From the NCBI GenBank assembly GCA_937885015.1, contig CALAAS010000013.1:1-31516 (forward strand): a stretch of DNA of 31,516 bases. The letters are read 5' to 3'. Numbering within the stretch: position 1 is the first letter of the stretch; every line of letters begins with the position of its first letter. The notes beneath the pieces are model-generated. The model worked only from the letters and a program-made list of their open reading frames with translations. It was not told the origin of the DNA and searched no databases. Shown one piece after another: positions 6,697 through 13,921 of the stretch. The DNA comes from an uncultured Clostridium sp. (GTDB lineage: Bacteria > Bacillota > Clostridia > Lachnospirales > Lachnospiraceae). A program made the position numbers and the translations under genes.

Positions 6697-7644
6697 TCAG
6701 ATTCCCTGCAGCGAAAAGGGCGGTGTGTATTCTTCCCTGGCGCTGCTTTTTTCTTGTCGGAATCCCTGATCCAGTCCCAGAGACAGGGCGGTATCCACGA
6801 CTTTTTCATATTCGTACCGGGTAAGACGGCGGTTCAGCTCCGGATAAAGGCGGCTTTTATGGGCAGGTGTGTACTGACTCAGAAGGCTCAGGAGAAAATG
6901 GCCGGAGGGCAGGGTGTCGTGGATCCAGTGAAGGAGCCGGATGGAATCCTCTTTTTGACCGGGAAGCACCATATGGCGGAGCAGGACACCGCTTTGAAGA
7001 AGGGAAATGGAGGCATTTTTTTCCCTGAAATCCTGAAAGACAGGCGGGCCGCTGTGAAAGATCATGCGCAGGATCGCAGCGGAAGCGATTTTAAAATAGT
7101 CCTCTGCGCCGGAGTATCGGGTTGACAGATCGGGGGAGAAGTATTTCAGATCCGGAAGCCAGATATCTACGTAGGGAGCCAGTGCATCGATGGCCTCTAT
7201 GGTCTCGTAACCGCCGCAGTTGTAGACAATAGGAATAGAAAGGCGCGGTTTCACGGAAGGCAGCACTTCCAGCAATGTGGGAAGGTACTGGGTGGCTGTG
7301 ACCAGGTTGATATTGTGGGCGCCTTGATCCTGCAGTTCCAGAATGATTTCAGACAGCCTCTTTGAGCTGACTGGTTTACCAAAGCCATCCCAGCTTATTT
7401 TGTGATTCTGGCAGAAACAGCAGCGAAGAGTACATCCGGAAAAAAAGATAGTCCCGCTTCCGTGAAGGCCGGACAAACAGGGTTCTTCCCATGGATGGAG
7501 TGCGGCTCTGGCGGCAACTGCCTGGGCGGGACTGTGGCAGTAACCAAACTGCCTGGTGCGGTCAACTCCGCACTGGCGCGGGCAGCAATGGCAGCTGCCA
7601 TATGAAAAACCGGAAGAACCGGAATGGGGTGTTGACAGATACAT
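6697..7644 (-). CDS. Radical SAM protein, PflX/COG1313 type
   Basis: This 315-residue radical SAM enzyme is related to pyruvate formate-lyase activating enzymes. It has an N-terminal Cys-rich signature (CHCCPRQCGVDR, about residues 18-29) typical of the PflX group, and then the [4Fe-4S]/SAM motif CTLRCCFC, with cysteines 71, 75 and 78 in CxxxCxxC spacing. The barrel regions NLVTATQYLP and VDIWLPDLKYF are family-typical. Members are often annotated as putative glycyl-radical activases, but the true substrate is unknown and no glycyl-radical enzyme is in the window. ATG 7644 has AGGAGGA (7657-7651) 6 nt away. It is transcribed divergently from azlC and ends just before the terminator at 6606-6650. 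Confidence 0.88.
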   Translation of the reverse strand: MYLSTPHSGSSGFSYGSCHCCPRQCGVDRTRQFGYCHSPAQAVAARAALHPWEEPCLSGLHGSGTIFFSGCTLRCCFCQNHKISWDGFGKPVSSKRLSEIILELQDQGAHNINLVTATQYLPTLLEVLPSVKPRLSIPIVYNCGGYETIEAIDALAPYVDIWLPDLKYFSPDLSTRYSGAEDYFKIASAAILRMIFHSGPPVFQDFREKNASISLLQSGVLLRHMVLPGQKEDSIRLLHWIHDTLPSGHFLLSLLSQYTPAHKSRLYPELNRRLTRYEYEKVVDTALSLGLDQGFRQEKSSAREEYTPPFSLQGI

Positions 7645-7659
7645 GGATAATCCTCCTGC

Positions 7660-7688
7660 TTGACATCATTTTGCTTTGTGCCTATACT
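7660..7688 (+). promoter_or_regulatory. Sigma-A promoter for azlCD
   Basis: TTGACA (7660-7665), a 17-bp spacer and TATACT (7683-7688), with predicted start near 7695. The -35 lies 3 bp beyond the SD of the divergent radical SAM gene, so it sits inside that gene's leader. Confidence 0.7.
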
Positions 7689-7702
7689 TGAGTTCGCAGA
7701 TC

Positions 7703-7732
7703 AGTATACCAGTAAAACCATATGTTTTGCAA
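7703..7732 (-). promoter_or_regulatory. Probable promoter for the leftward radical SAM gene
   Basis: On the minus strand TTGCAA (7732-7727), an 18-bp spacer and an extended -10, TGG-TATACT (7711-7703). The predicted start near 7697 gives a leader of about 50 nt. It faces the azlC promoter, and the two transcripts overlap at their 5' ends. Confidence 0.5.
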
Positions 7733-7751
7733 GAAAAAGGAAGAGAAAGGC

Positions 7752-8474
7752 ATGAAAGTGAAAGACGAGGAAAAAAACAGCGCATTGCAATATGCATTTC
7801 CCAAAACAATTCCCGTGATGGTGGGATATGTGTTTCTGGGAATGGCCTATGGGATCCTGATGAGCGTCAACGGGTATGGAATTGGATGGGCGGCGTTAAA
7901 TAGTATTATTGTGTATGCCGGCAGTTTGCAGTATGTGGGGATAAATCTTCTGACAGCTGCCGCCAGTCCGGCAGCTGCATTTCTGATGGCTCTGATGGTA
8001 AACGCCCGCCATCTTTTCTACGGGATTTCCATGCTGGGAAAGTACAGAAAGGTCAGAAAGGGAAAGGCTTACTTGATCTTTGGACTGACGGACGAGACTT
8101 TTTCTATTCTCTGCAGCGAACAGGTTCCAGAGGGGATTTCTGAGACAGGGGTGTATGGGTGGGTTACATTTCTGGATCAGTGCTACTGGGTTTTGGGAAC
8201 CGTTTTAGGAGCGGTTCTGGGAAGTGCGATCCATTTTAACACGAAGGGTCTGGATTTTGCGCTGACAGCGCTGTTTGTGATGATTTTTACGGAGCAGTGG
8301 ATGGGACAGAAAGATCATGGGCCGGCGGTAACCGGAGTTGTGAGCTCTGTTCTCTGCCTGGTAGTTTTCGGATCTTCTTCTTTTATCATACCCTCTATGC
8401 TTTTGATCCTCGCTGCGGTCACAGCGGGATACCGGAAAGAGATGAGAAAGGGGGAGGAAAAGAATGAAAAATGA
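7752..8474 (+). CDS. azlC: AzlC family branched-chain amino acid exporter, large subunit
   Basis: AzlC with AzlD forms an exporter of branched-chain amino acids and analogues (4-azaleucine resistance in Bacillus). This 240-residue protein shows the family-typical start (AFPKTIPVMVGYVFLGMAYGIL), the NARHLFYGISML motif, GLTDETF, and several hydrophobic helices through residue 225. An ATG at 7722 would add 10 residues but has no SD. AAGGA (7737-7741) lies 10 nt before ATG 7752, so I prefer the latter. It overlaps azlD by 11 bp. A consensus promoter lies at 7660-7688, and I see no attenuator in the leader. Confidence 0.92.
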   Translation: MKVKDEEKNSALQYAFPKTIPVMVGYVFLGMAYGILMSVNGYGIGWAALNSIIVYAGSLQYVGINLLTAAASPAAAFLMALMVNARHLFYGISMLGKYRKVRKGKAYLIFGLTDETFSILCSEQVPEGISETGVYGWVTFLDQCYWVLGTVLGAVLGSAIHFNTKGLDFALTALFVMIFTEQWMGQKDHGPAVTGVVSSVLCLVVFGSSSFIIPSMLLILAAVTAGYRKEMRKGEEKNEK

Positions 8475-8793
8475 AGCAGTTTTATGGATGACACTTTCCA
8501 TGGCAGCAGGAACGATCCTGACCCGTTTTCTTCCGTTTTTAATTTTTCCGGAAGGCAGAAAAATACCAGGATACGTGGAGTACCTGGGCTGTGTCCTGCC
8601 GTATGCGGCCATGGGCCTTCTGGTGGTGTATTGCCTGAAGGGGGTAACGGTTTTTTCCTGGCCCTTCGGACTGCCGGAGTTTCTGGCTTCGGCAGTCGTA
8701 GCCGTATTTCATGTTTGGAAGAAAAATTCTCTTCTCAGCATTGGGGCAGGAACCGTCTGCTATATGATCCTTGTGCAGGCCATATTTATTTAG
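8464..8793 (+). CDS. azlD: AzlD family branched-chain amino acid exporter, small subunit
   Basis: This 109-residue hydrophobic protein has about four membrane segments and is the small partner of AzlC. The opening LWMTLSMAAGTILTRFLPF is typical of AzlD (TxxxRxLPF), as is PEFLASAVVAVFHVWKKN near the C-terminus. It starts inside azlC, with GGGGGAGG as SD within the azlC coding sequence, so translation is coupled. The stop at 8791-8793 overlaps the end of a convergent small gene by 8 bp, and no terminator separates them. Confidence 0.92.
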   Translation: MKNEAVLWMTLSMAAGTILTRFLPFLIFPEGRKIPGYVEYLGCVLPYAAMGLLVVYCLKGVTVFSWPFGLPEFLASAVVAVFHVWKKNSLLSIGAGTVCYMILVQAIFI

Positions 8794-8980
8794 CGCCGGG
8801 TAGAAAATGGTAAAGCTGTTCATAGGACGTGATCTCGCTGTCCGAAGCTGGAAGTGCGGGGATCAGTCCTGTGCAGTCTGTGGCAGAACAGATGTCCATC
8901 TGCATTTCTGTGAAGCTTTCCATGGCGTCTGCCAGGTCTTTATCGCCGGAGCCGGAAAGAACGCCCGATTTTTCTTTCAT
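8786..8980 (-). CDS. Small hypothetical protein (64 aa)
   Basis: This acidic 64-residue protein starts MKEKSGVLSGSGDKDLADAM and has a centre FTEMQMDICSATDCTGLIPA followed by SDSEITSYEQLYHFLPGAK. I do not recognise a named family, but the sequence has normal amino-acid variety and looks coding. Of three tandem ATG codons (8986, 8983, 8980), the last has GAGG (8992-8989) at 8 nt. No membrane segment is present; two cysteines (ICSATDC) could bind a metal, but that is guesswork. It converges on azlD with an 8-bp overlap and lies just downstream of the glycosylase gene on the same strand. Confidence 0.6.
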   Translation of the reverse strand: MKEKSGVLSGSGDKDLADAMESFTEMQMDICSATDCTGLIPALPASDSEITSYEQLYHFLPGAK

Positions 8981-9071
8981 CATCATCACCTCAGTTTCAG
9001 TATGCACCGGGATGAGAGAGACGATTCGGGAAATATATGGTGGATTTGTTTTATGTGTGCAAAAGAAAATC

Positions 9072-9100
9072 GTAACGGTTCAGGGCGAGGCATCTGTTAC
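9072..9100. repeat. Short inverted repeat related to a copy at 5838-5858
   Basis: GTAACGGTT (9072-9080) is followed by GTTAC (9096-9100), and the unit is flanked by GAAAAT on the left and AGAAAA on the right. A similar unit occurs at 5838-5858: GTAACGGTT, then GTTAC, flanked by GAAAATT and GGAAAA. The shared ends suggest a small dispersed repeat or binding site. Here it overlaps the stop codon of the glycosylase gene. Confidence 0.35.
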
Positions 9101-9591
9101 AGAAAATCATTGATGCGGCTCCAGGACTCCTCCAGGCGCTTTAGGGAGTAGGATGCATTGGCTGGACTGGTGGAAGGGAGTTTTATGGCCTGGACACCGG
9201 TTTTGGCAAAGCAGTACCGGTCATACAGCTTTCCAGACAGGCCGCCGTTGGTAAAGATAGCCTGAATATCAGCGTTTTCCAGAATGAGGCTCAGGTCGTT
9301 GGGAACTGCATCCCGGATCGAGCTGTCACTGGAACCCTCGATGGTGCAGCTGGCAATGACGTCCCAGAGAGCGATGCCATGGCGCAGCAAAAAAGCGTGC
9401 CGATCAGGGATAGAGGCGGGAATTGGTTCATTCCGCAGAGTGGCCAGAAGCGGCCAGAAACGGTTTTGAGGGTGCCCGTAGAAAAAGCCGGACTCCCGGG
9501 ATTTGACGGATGGGAATGACCCCAGGATCAAAATCCGGGAGTTTTTTTCGTATACGGGTTGAATGGAGTGGATCTGATGGAGTGCTTTCAT
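9097..9591 (-). CDS. Hypoxanthine (deoxyinosine)-DNA glycosylase, UDG superfamily
   Basis: This 164-residue base-excision repair enzyme belongs to the uracil-DNA glycosylase superfamily and is closest to the family 6 hypoxanthine-DNA glycosylases (EC 3.2.2.15), which remove deaminated adenine. The family signature appears as LILGSFPSVKSRESGFFYGH followed by PQNRFWPLL (about residues 21-49), and the second conserved loop is LPSTSPANA near residue 138. The intervening GIALWDVIASC and IFTNGG stretches are also typical. Its length fits the family. The start at 9591 has only a weak SD. It faces away from ftsH and shares a 230-bp divergent intergenic region with it. Confidence 0.85.
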   Translation of the reverse strand: MKALHQIHSIQPVYEKNSRILILGSFPSVKSRESGFFYGHPQNRFWPLLATLRNEPIPASIPDRHAFLLRHGIALWDVIASCTIEGSSDSSIRDAVPNDLSLILENADIQAIFTNGGLSGKLYDRYCFAKTGVQAIKLPSTSPANASYSLKRLEESWSRINDFL

Positions 9592-9686
9592 AAAAATACC
9601 ACGCTTTCTGAAAGTGAAGCCAGATGTCCCTGGCGTATTCTGTGATCAGTATACAACACTTTATAACTTTTTAATAGTTTCAGTTC

Positions 9687-9729
9687 TTGATTTATAGAGA
9701 ACGTGCCACTATAATGATAGAGAATGTGC
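9687..9729 (+). promoter_or_regulatory. ftsH promoter with flanking 13-bp direct repeats
   Basis: TTGATT (9687-9692), a 17-bp spacer and TATAAT (9710-9715). ATAGAGAACGTGC (9694-9706, in the spacer) and ATAGAGAATGTGC (9717-9729, at the start site) are direct repeats with one mismatch, 23 bp apart and straddling the -10. This is where a repressor dimer could bind. They do not match the CtsR or HrcA consensus. Confidence 0.6.
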
Positions 9730-9820
9730 AATTCTTTTCGGAAGATGCAGTCGGCAAAAGAGAGTGAGGGCCTTTTTTGCTGAAAACTGGAAGGAAGATG
9801 GCGCAGGAGATACAGGCAGA

Positions 9821-11956
9821 ATGGAGAACGGATTTATGGATAATAACAATCAGAATAAAAACGGAAAGTCCCCGCGAGGCGGCCAGAATTACTTTGTTTT
9901 TCTGATTACGATTGTGTTTACCCTGACGTGTGTGTGGATGATGCACAGCATCTGGCAGGGAAATCGTGAGAAGAAATTGCCGTACAGCGAGTTCAATCAG
10001 ATGCTGGAGGAAGGCGAGGTAGAGTCGGTTGTGGTAGGGCCGGATCGGATCCAGATCATCCCCAAGGCAGATTCTGTGAAATATCCGGGCAGCCAGGGAA
10101 AATATGGCGCGGTTCTGGGAATGGAGTACTATACGGTTCCCATGAATGACCCGGATCTGCAGAAAAAACTGGATGAGGGGGGCGTAAAGACTTACGAACA
10201 GGCCCAGATGGATGCCACAGGAAGCGTGCTCCTGTTCATTTTGGAGTGGGTGGTTCCCATTGCCCTGATGCTGTTTTTGTTTAATTTTATGATGAAACGA
10301 ATGGGCGGCGGAGGCGGCATCATGGGGGTTGGAAAGAGCAACGCCAAGGTGTACGTACAAAAGGAGACGGGAGTTACCTTTAAGGATGTGGCCGGCGAAG
10401 ACGAGGCCAAGGAATCCCTGACGGAGATCGTCGATTTCCTGCATAATCCGGGGAAATATACGAGGATCGGTGCAAAGCTTCCAAAGGGGGCGCTTCTTGT
10501 GGGTCCGCCCGGAACGGGTAAGACGCTTCTGGCAAAAGCGGTGGCCGGAGAGGCCAAGGTGCCTTTTTATTCTCTGTCCGGTTCGGATTTTGTGGAGATG
10601 TTCGTAGGTGTCGGTGCATCCCGTGTCCGCGACTTATTTAAGCAGGCGCAGCAGTCTGCCCCCTGCATCATTTTCATTGATGAGGTGGATGCCATCGGTA
10701 AGAGCCGTGACTCCCGGCTGGGAGGAAATGACGAGCGGGAGCAGACGCTGAACCAGCTCCTCTCGGAGATGGATGGTTTTGATTCTTCGAAAGGACTTCT
10801 TGTGATGGCGGCTACCAACCGTCCGGAGATTCTGGACCCGGCTCTTTTGCGCCCAGGCCGTTTTGACCGTCGGATCATTGTGGATAAGCCGGATTTAAAA
10901 GGTCGGGTCGAGATTTTAAAGGTGCATTCCAAGGATGTGAAGCTGGATGAGACCGTGAATTTCGAGGAGATCGCCCTGGCGACTTCCGGCGCTGTTGGCG
11001 CGGATCTGGCTAACATGATGAATGAGGCTGCCATTACGGCTGTTAAGAATGGAAGACAGGCCGTTTCCCAGAAGGATCTGTTTGAGTCTGTAGAGCTGGT
11101 TCTGGTGGGAAAGGAGAAGAAGGACCGGATTCTCAGCAAAGAGGAACGGCGTATCGTTTCGTATCATGAGGTGGGCCATGCTTTGGTCAGTGCCCTGCAG
11201 AAAGATGCTGAACCGGTGCAGAAGATTACGATTGTTCCGCGTACCATGGGCGCTCTCGGATATGTGATGCAGGTTCCGGAGGAAGAAAAGTATTTGAATA
11301 CAGAAAAGGAGATCCGGGCCATGCTGGTGGGATATCTGGCTGGCCGCGCGGCGGAGGAGATCGTATTCGATACGGTTACAACCGGAGCGGCCAATGATAT
11401 CGAGCAGGCGACGCGGATTGCCAGAGCTATGATTACCCAGTATGGCATGTCGAAGAAATTTGGGCTTATGGGTCTGGAAAGCCGGGAGAATCAATATCTC
11501 AATGGGCGGACTGTTTTGAACTGCAGCGATATGACAGCAGCGGATATTGATCAGGAAGTTATGAAGATCCTGAAGGATTCTTATGAGGAAGCCAAACGTC
11601 TTCTTTTGGAAAACCGAGAGGCGTTGGATCAGATCGCAGCCTTCCTGATTGAGAAAGAGACGATTACGGGCAAAGAATTTATGAAGATTTTCCGTCAGGT
11701 CAAGGGAATTCCGGAGCCGGAGGAACAAACAGGCAATACGGAACGCGTGCAGGAAATGACGAAGAATGCGGAGGCAGCCGCAGAGACTGCGAAAGAAGCA
11801 GAAGAGAATGCGGAGGCAGCCGCAGAGACTGTGAAAGAAGCAGAAGAGAACGCGGAGGCAGCCGCGGAAACTGCGAAAGAGACGATAGAGCATGTGGAGA
11901 CAGCCGCGGAGGCTGCAAAGGAAATGGAAGAGAGCGCAGAAAATCGGGAACTGTAA
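9821..11956 (+). CDS. ftsH: ATP-dependent zinc metalloprotease FtsH
   Basis: FtsH is the membrane-anchored hexameric AAA+ protease that removes misfolded membrane proteins and regulators. Visible in order: membrane segment 1 (about residues 24-45), an extracytoplasmic domain, segment 2 (about 134-158), a Gly-rich linker, Walker A GPPGTGKT (228-235), Walker B FIDEVDAIG, the SRH region (RPGRFDRRI), and the zinc-protease motif HEVGH (449-453). The product has 711 residues against about 640 for E. coli and Bacillus. The excess is an Ala/Glu-rich C-terminal tail made of four 14-residue repeats. ATG 9821 has AGGAGA 10 nt upstream; an upstream in-frame GTG at 9764 has no such support. It is monocistronic, between its promoter and the terminator at 11967. 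Confidence 0.96.
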   Translation: MENGFMDNNNQNKNGKSPRGGQNYFVFLITIVFTLTCVWMMHSIWQGNREKKLPYSEFNQMLEEGEVESVVVGPDRIQIIPKADSVKYPGSQGKYGAVLGMEYYTVPMNDPDLQKKLDEGGVKTYEQAQMDATGSVLLFILEWVVPIALMLFLFNFMMKRMGGGGGIMGVGKSNAKVYVQKETGVTFKDVAGEDEAKESLTEIVDFLHNPGKYTRIGAKLPKGALLVGPPGTGKTLLAKAVAGEAKVPFYSLSGSDFVEMFVGVGASRVRDLFKQAQQSAPCIIFIDEVDAIGKSRDSRLGGNDEREQTLNQLLSEMDGFDSSKGLLVMAATNRPEILDPALLRPGRFDRRIIVDKPDLKGRVEILKVHSKDVKLDETVNFEEIALATSGAVGADLANMMNEAAITAVKNGRQAVSQKDLFESVELVLVGKEKKDRILSKEERRIVSYHEVGHALVSALQKDAEPVQKITIVPRTMGALGYVMQVPEEEKYLNTEKEIRAMLVGYLAGRAAEEIVFDTVTTGAANDIEQATRIARAMITQYGMSKKFGLMGLESRENQYLNGRTVLNCSDMTAADIDQEVMKILKDSYEEAKRLLLENREALDQIAAFLIEKETITGKEFMKIFRQVKGIPEPEEQTGNTERVQEMTKNAEAAAETAKEAEENAEAAAETVKEAEENAEAAAETAKETIEHVETAAEAAKEMEESAENREL
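11765..11932 (+). repeat. Four tandem 42-bp repeats in the ftsH 3' end
   Basis: Units start at 11765, 11807, 11849 and 11891, exactly 42 bp apart. They encode NAEAAAETAKEAEE and variants (14 residues, two heptads). The first two units differ little at DNA level and the fourth is the most diverged. The product should be a long charged helix. Copy number could change by slippage or recombination without breaking the frame. Confidence 0.85.
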
Positions 11957-11966
11957 TTAGAATTGG

Positions 11967-12010
11967 AAAAGGTGGTGCAAAACATTTTATCTGTTTTGCA
12001 CCACCTTTTT
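11967..12010. terminator. Rho-independent terminator after ftsH (bidirectional)
   Basis: AAAAGGTGGTGCAAAAC (11967-11983) pairs perfectly with 11993-12009 around a 9-nt loop and ends in TTTTT. The A-run on the 5' side makes it usable by the convergent DUF1846 gene too. Confidence 0.92.
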
Positions 12011-12034
12011 GACATTCCGGCATCCAGTCTGTTT

Positions 12035-13513
12035 TTAGTGATACAGACGGTTATGTTCGTATACAGGCTCAGATGTCAGGTCAATACCAAGACGCTTGAA
12101 GGTTTTGATATCAACTTCTGAAAGCATGACGGAGGTGTGAACCTGGCACCCTCGAAGCTTTTCCAGCTGCTCCAGTGCAATCTGTGCATTTTGATCTGTG
12201 GCAGCGCACATGGAAAGGGCAATGAGAACCTCATCGGTATGGAGGCGTGGATTGTGACTTCCCAGGTAGTTTACCTTGAGTTTTTGAATAGGCTCGATGG
12301 CAATGGGAGAAATCAGGTGTGTGTCGTGGGGAATGTTTCCCAGAGCTTTTACGGCATTGAGCAGCAGAGCAGCCGATGCGCCAAGAAGGTTGGAGGTTTT
12401 TCCCGTCTCCAGAGTTCCGTCCGGAAGCTCAATGGCAGCAGCCGGGGATCCTTCAACTTCAGCTTCCTGCAGGGCAGCCGGAACAACGCGCCGCATGTCT
12501 GTGGAGATTTTTGCCTGTTTCATCAGAAGCTCGATTTTATAAACCTCATCTTTGCTTCCCTGATCTCTGATAACCCGATTCAGAGCCTGATAATAACGTC
12601 GGATAATTTCCTGTTTGGAAGCTTCGCAGCATACTTCATCGTCAATGATGCAGTTTCCAACCATATTAACGCCCATATCTGTGGGGGACTTGTACGGGTT
12701 TTCGCCGTAAATTCCTTCGAAAATAGCGCTCAGAACCGGGAAAATTTCAATATCCCGGTTATAATTGACGGTGGTTACGCCGTAGGCCTCCAGATGGAAG
12801 GGGTCAATCATATTGACGTCGTTTAAATCTGCTGTGGCAGCTTCATAGGCCAGGTTTACCGGATGCTTCAGCGGGATATTCCAGATGGGAAATGTTTCAA
12901 ATTTTGCGTAACCGGCCTTGACCCCACGTTTGTTTTCATGGTAAAGCTGGGAGAGGCAGGTGGCCATTTTGCCGCTTCCGGGGCCCGGGGCCGTCACGAT
13001 CACCAGAGGCTTGGAGGTTTCGATGTAATCGTTTTTCCCGTAGCCTTCATCGCTGACGATCAGGGGAACATTTCCTGGATACCCGTCAATGGTATAATGG
13101 CGGTATACGCGGATTCCCATTTTTTCCAGCTTGTGCTTAAAGGTATCTGCTGTACTCTGACCGGAATAATGGGTGATGACTACGCTGCCAACATAAAACC
13201 CTTTATCAGTGAAAGACTGAATAAGACGAAGCACATCCACATCGTAGGTGATCCCCAGGTCAGAGCGAATTTTATTTTTTTCAATATCAGCTGCACTGAT
13301 AGCGATGACAATTTCAGCCTGATCAGCCAGTTGCAGAAGCATTCTAAGCTTGCTGTCCGGTGCAAAACCGGGAAGAACGCGCGATGCATGGTAATCGTCA
13401 AACAGCTTTCCGCCGAATTCCAGATAAAGCTTATCGCCAAACTGGTTGATGCGCTCCCGGATATGATCCGACTGCATTTTTAAATATTTGTTATTATCAA
13501 ATCCGATTTTCAT
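12035..13513 (-). CDS. DUF1846 (UPF0371) family protein
   Basis: This cytoplasmic protein of 492 residues is typical in length for the DUF1846/UPF0371 family, whose biochemical role is not established. The family-typical start is MKIGFDNNKYLKMQSDHI. Near residue 180 it has VTAPGPGSGKMATCLSQLYH, a glycine-rich loop resembling a nucleotide-binding P-loop. KFETFPIWNIPLKHPVNLAYEAATADL, DPFH and the C-terminal HNPRLHTDEVLIAL are also typical. ATG 13513 is preceded by GGGGG (13523-13519) 5 nt away; 39 open codons upstream are Phe/Ser-rich non-coding sequence. No clear promoter was found. It converges on ftsH and shares that terminator. Confidence 0.92.
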   Translation of the reverse strand: MKIGFDNNKYLKMQSDHIRERINQFGDKLYLEFGGKLFDDYHASRVLPGFAPDSKLRMLLQLADQAEIVIAISAADIEKNKIRSDLGITYDVDVLRLIQSFTDKGFYVGSVVITHYSGQSTADTFKHKLEKMGIRVYRHYTIDGYPGNVPLIVSDEGYGKNDYIETSKPLVIVTAPGPGSGKMATCLSQLYHENKRGVKAGYAKFETFPIWNIPLKHPVNLAYEAATADLNDVNMIDPFHLEAYGVTTVNYNRDIEIFPVLSAIFEGIYGENPYKSPTDMGVNMVGNCIIDDEVCCEASKQEIIRRYYQALNRVIRDQGSKDEVYKIELLMKQAKISTDMRRVVPAALQEAEVEGSPAAAIELPDGTLETGKTSNLLGASAALLLNAVKALGNIPHDTHLISPIAIEPIQKLKVNYLGSHNPRLHTDEVLIALSMCAATDQNAQIALEQLEKLRGCQVHTSVMLSEVDIKTFKRLGIDLTSEPVYEHNRLYH

Positions 13514-13681
13514 TTTATCCCCCGTTCTGATAAAAATAACTGTATGAAACCATATCGTTTCTATTATCCTACAAAAAGAGAGATTTGAGTAGAGGGAAAA
13601 TGAAAAAAATCGAAAAAAAAGTAAAGCCAAAGGAAAAACATGCAGAAAAACGGTGGGAAGCAGCCTTTTGTTCAGCGAATC

Positions 13682-13711
13682 TTGACAGAAAAAATCTCTC
13701 TGGGATATAAT
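13682..13711 (+). promoter_or_regulatory. Sigma-A promoter upstream of the structured leader and glycoside hydrolase gene
   Basis: Perfect TTGACA (13682-13687) and TATAAT (13706-13711) with an 18-bp spacer. The predicted start near 13718 is about 200 nt before the ORF at 13922, so the leader is long. Confidence 0.75.
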
Positions 13712-13775
13712 GCATTATATCATTGCGCATACTGGTTTTTACATTTACTGTGAAAGACCGGGCGCTTCGTTTTGG

Positions 13776-13804
13776 AGGGCGTTGCGGCGCCCTGTTTTAT
13801 TTTT
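13776..13804 (+). terminator. Terminator-like hairpin in the leader (possible attenuator)
   Basis: AGGGCG (13776-13781) pairs with CGCCCT (13788-13793), followed by GTTTTATTTTT. A second upstream copy, GGGCGC (13760-13765), can pair with the same 3' arm (13787-13792), so two 5' arms compete. It lies about 60 nt after the predicted start, between promoter and gene, and would end a short RNA of about 85 nt or attenuate the operon. Confidence 0.5.
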
Positions 13805-13805
13805 G

Positions 13806-13856
13806 CATAGGAAGCGACCCGCCTTAGGCGGAGAAGCTCGCGGGCGAGTTTCTTTC
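13806..13856. repeat. Two adjacent hairpins in the leader, possible dispersed repeat
   Basis: CCGCC-TTA-GGCGG (13819-13831) is followed by AAGCTCG-CGGG-CGAGTTT (13834-13851, one G-T wobble) and then CTTTCTTAC. The GC-rich paired blocks framed by GCATAGGAAGC and GTTTCTTTC resemble small palindromic dispersed repeats of clostridial genomes. The second hairpin with its T-rich tail could also terminate transcription. Confidence 0.4.
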
Positions 13857-13921
13857 TTACATGGGGGAAGTGTGCTCTGTGAAAGGGTGCACGATGAAAA
13901 AGATAGGAATGAAGAGGGCAG

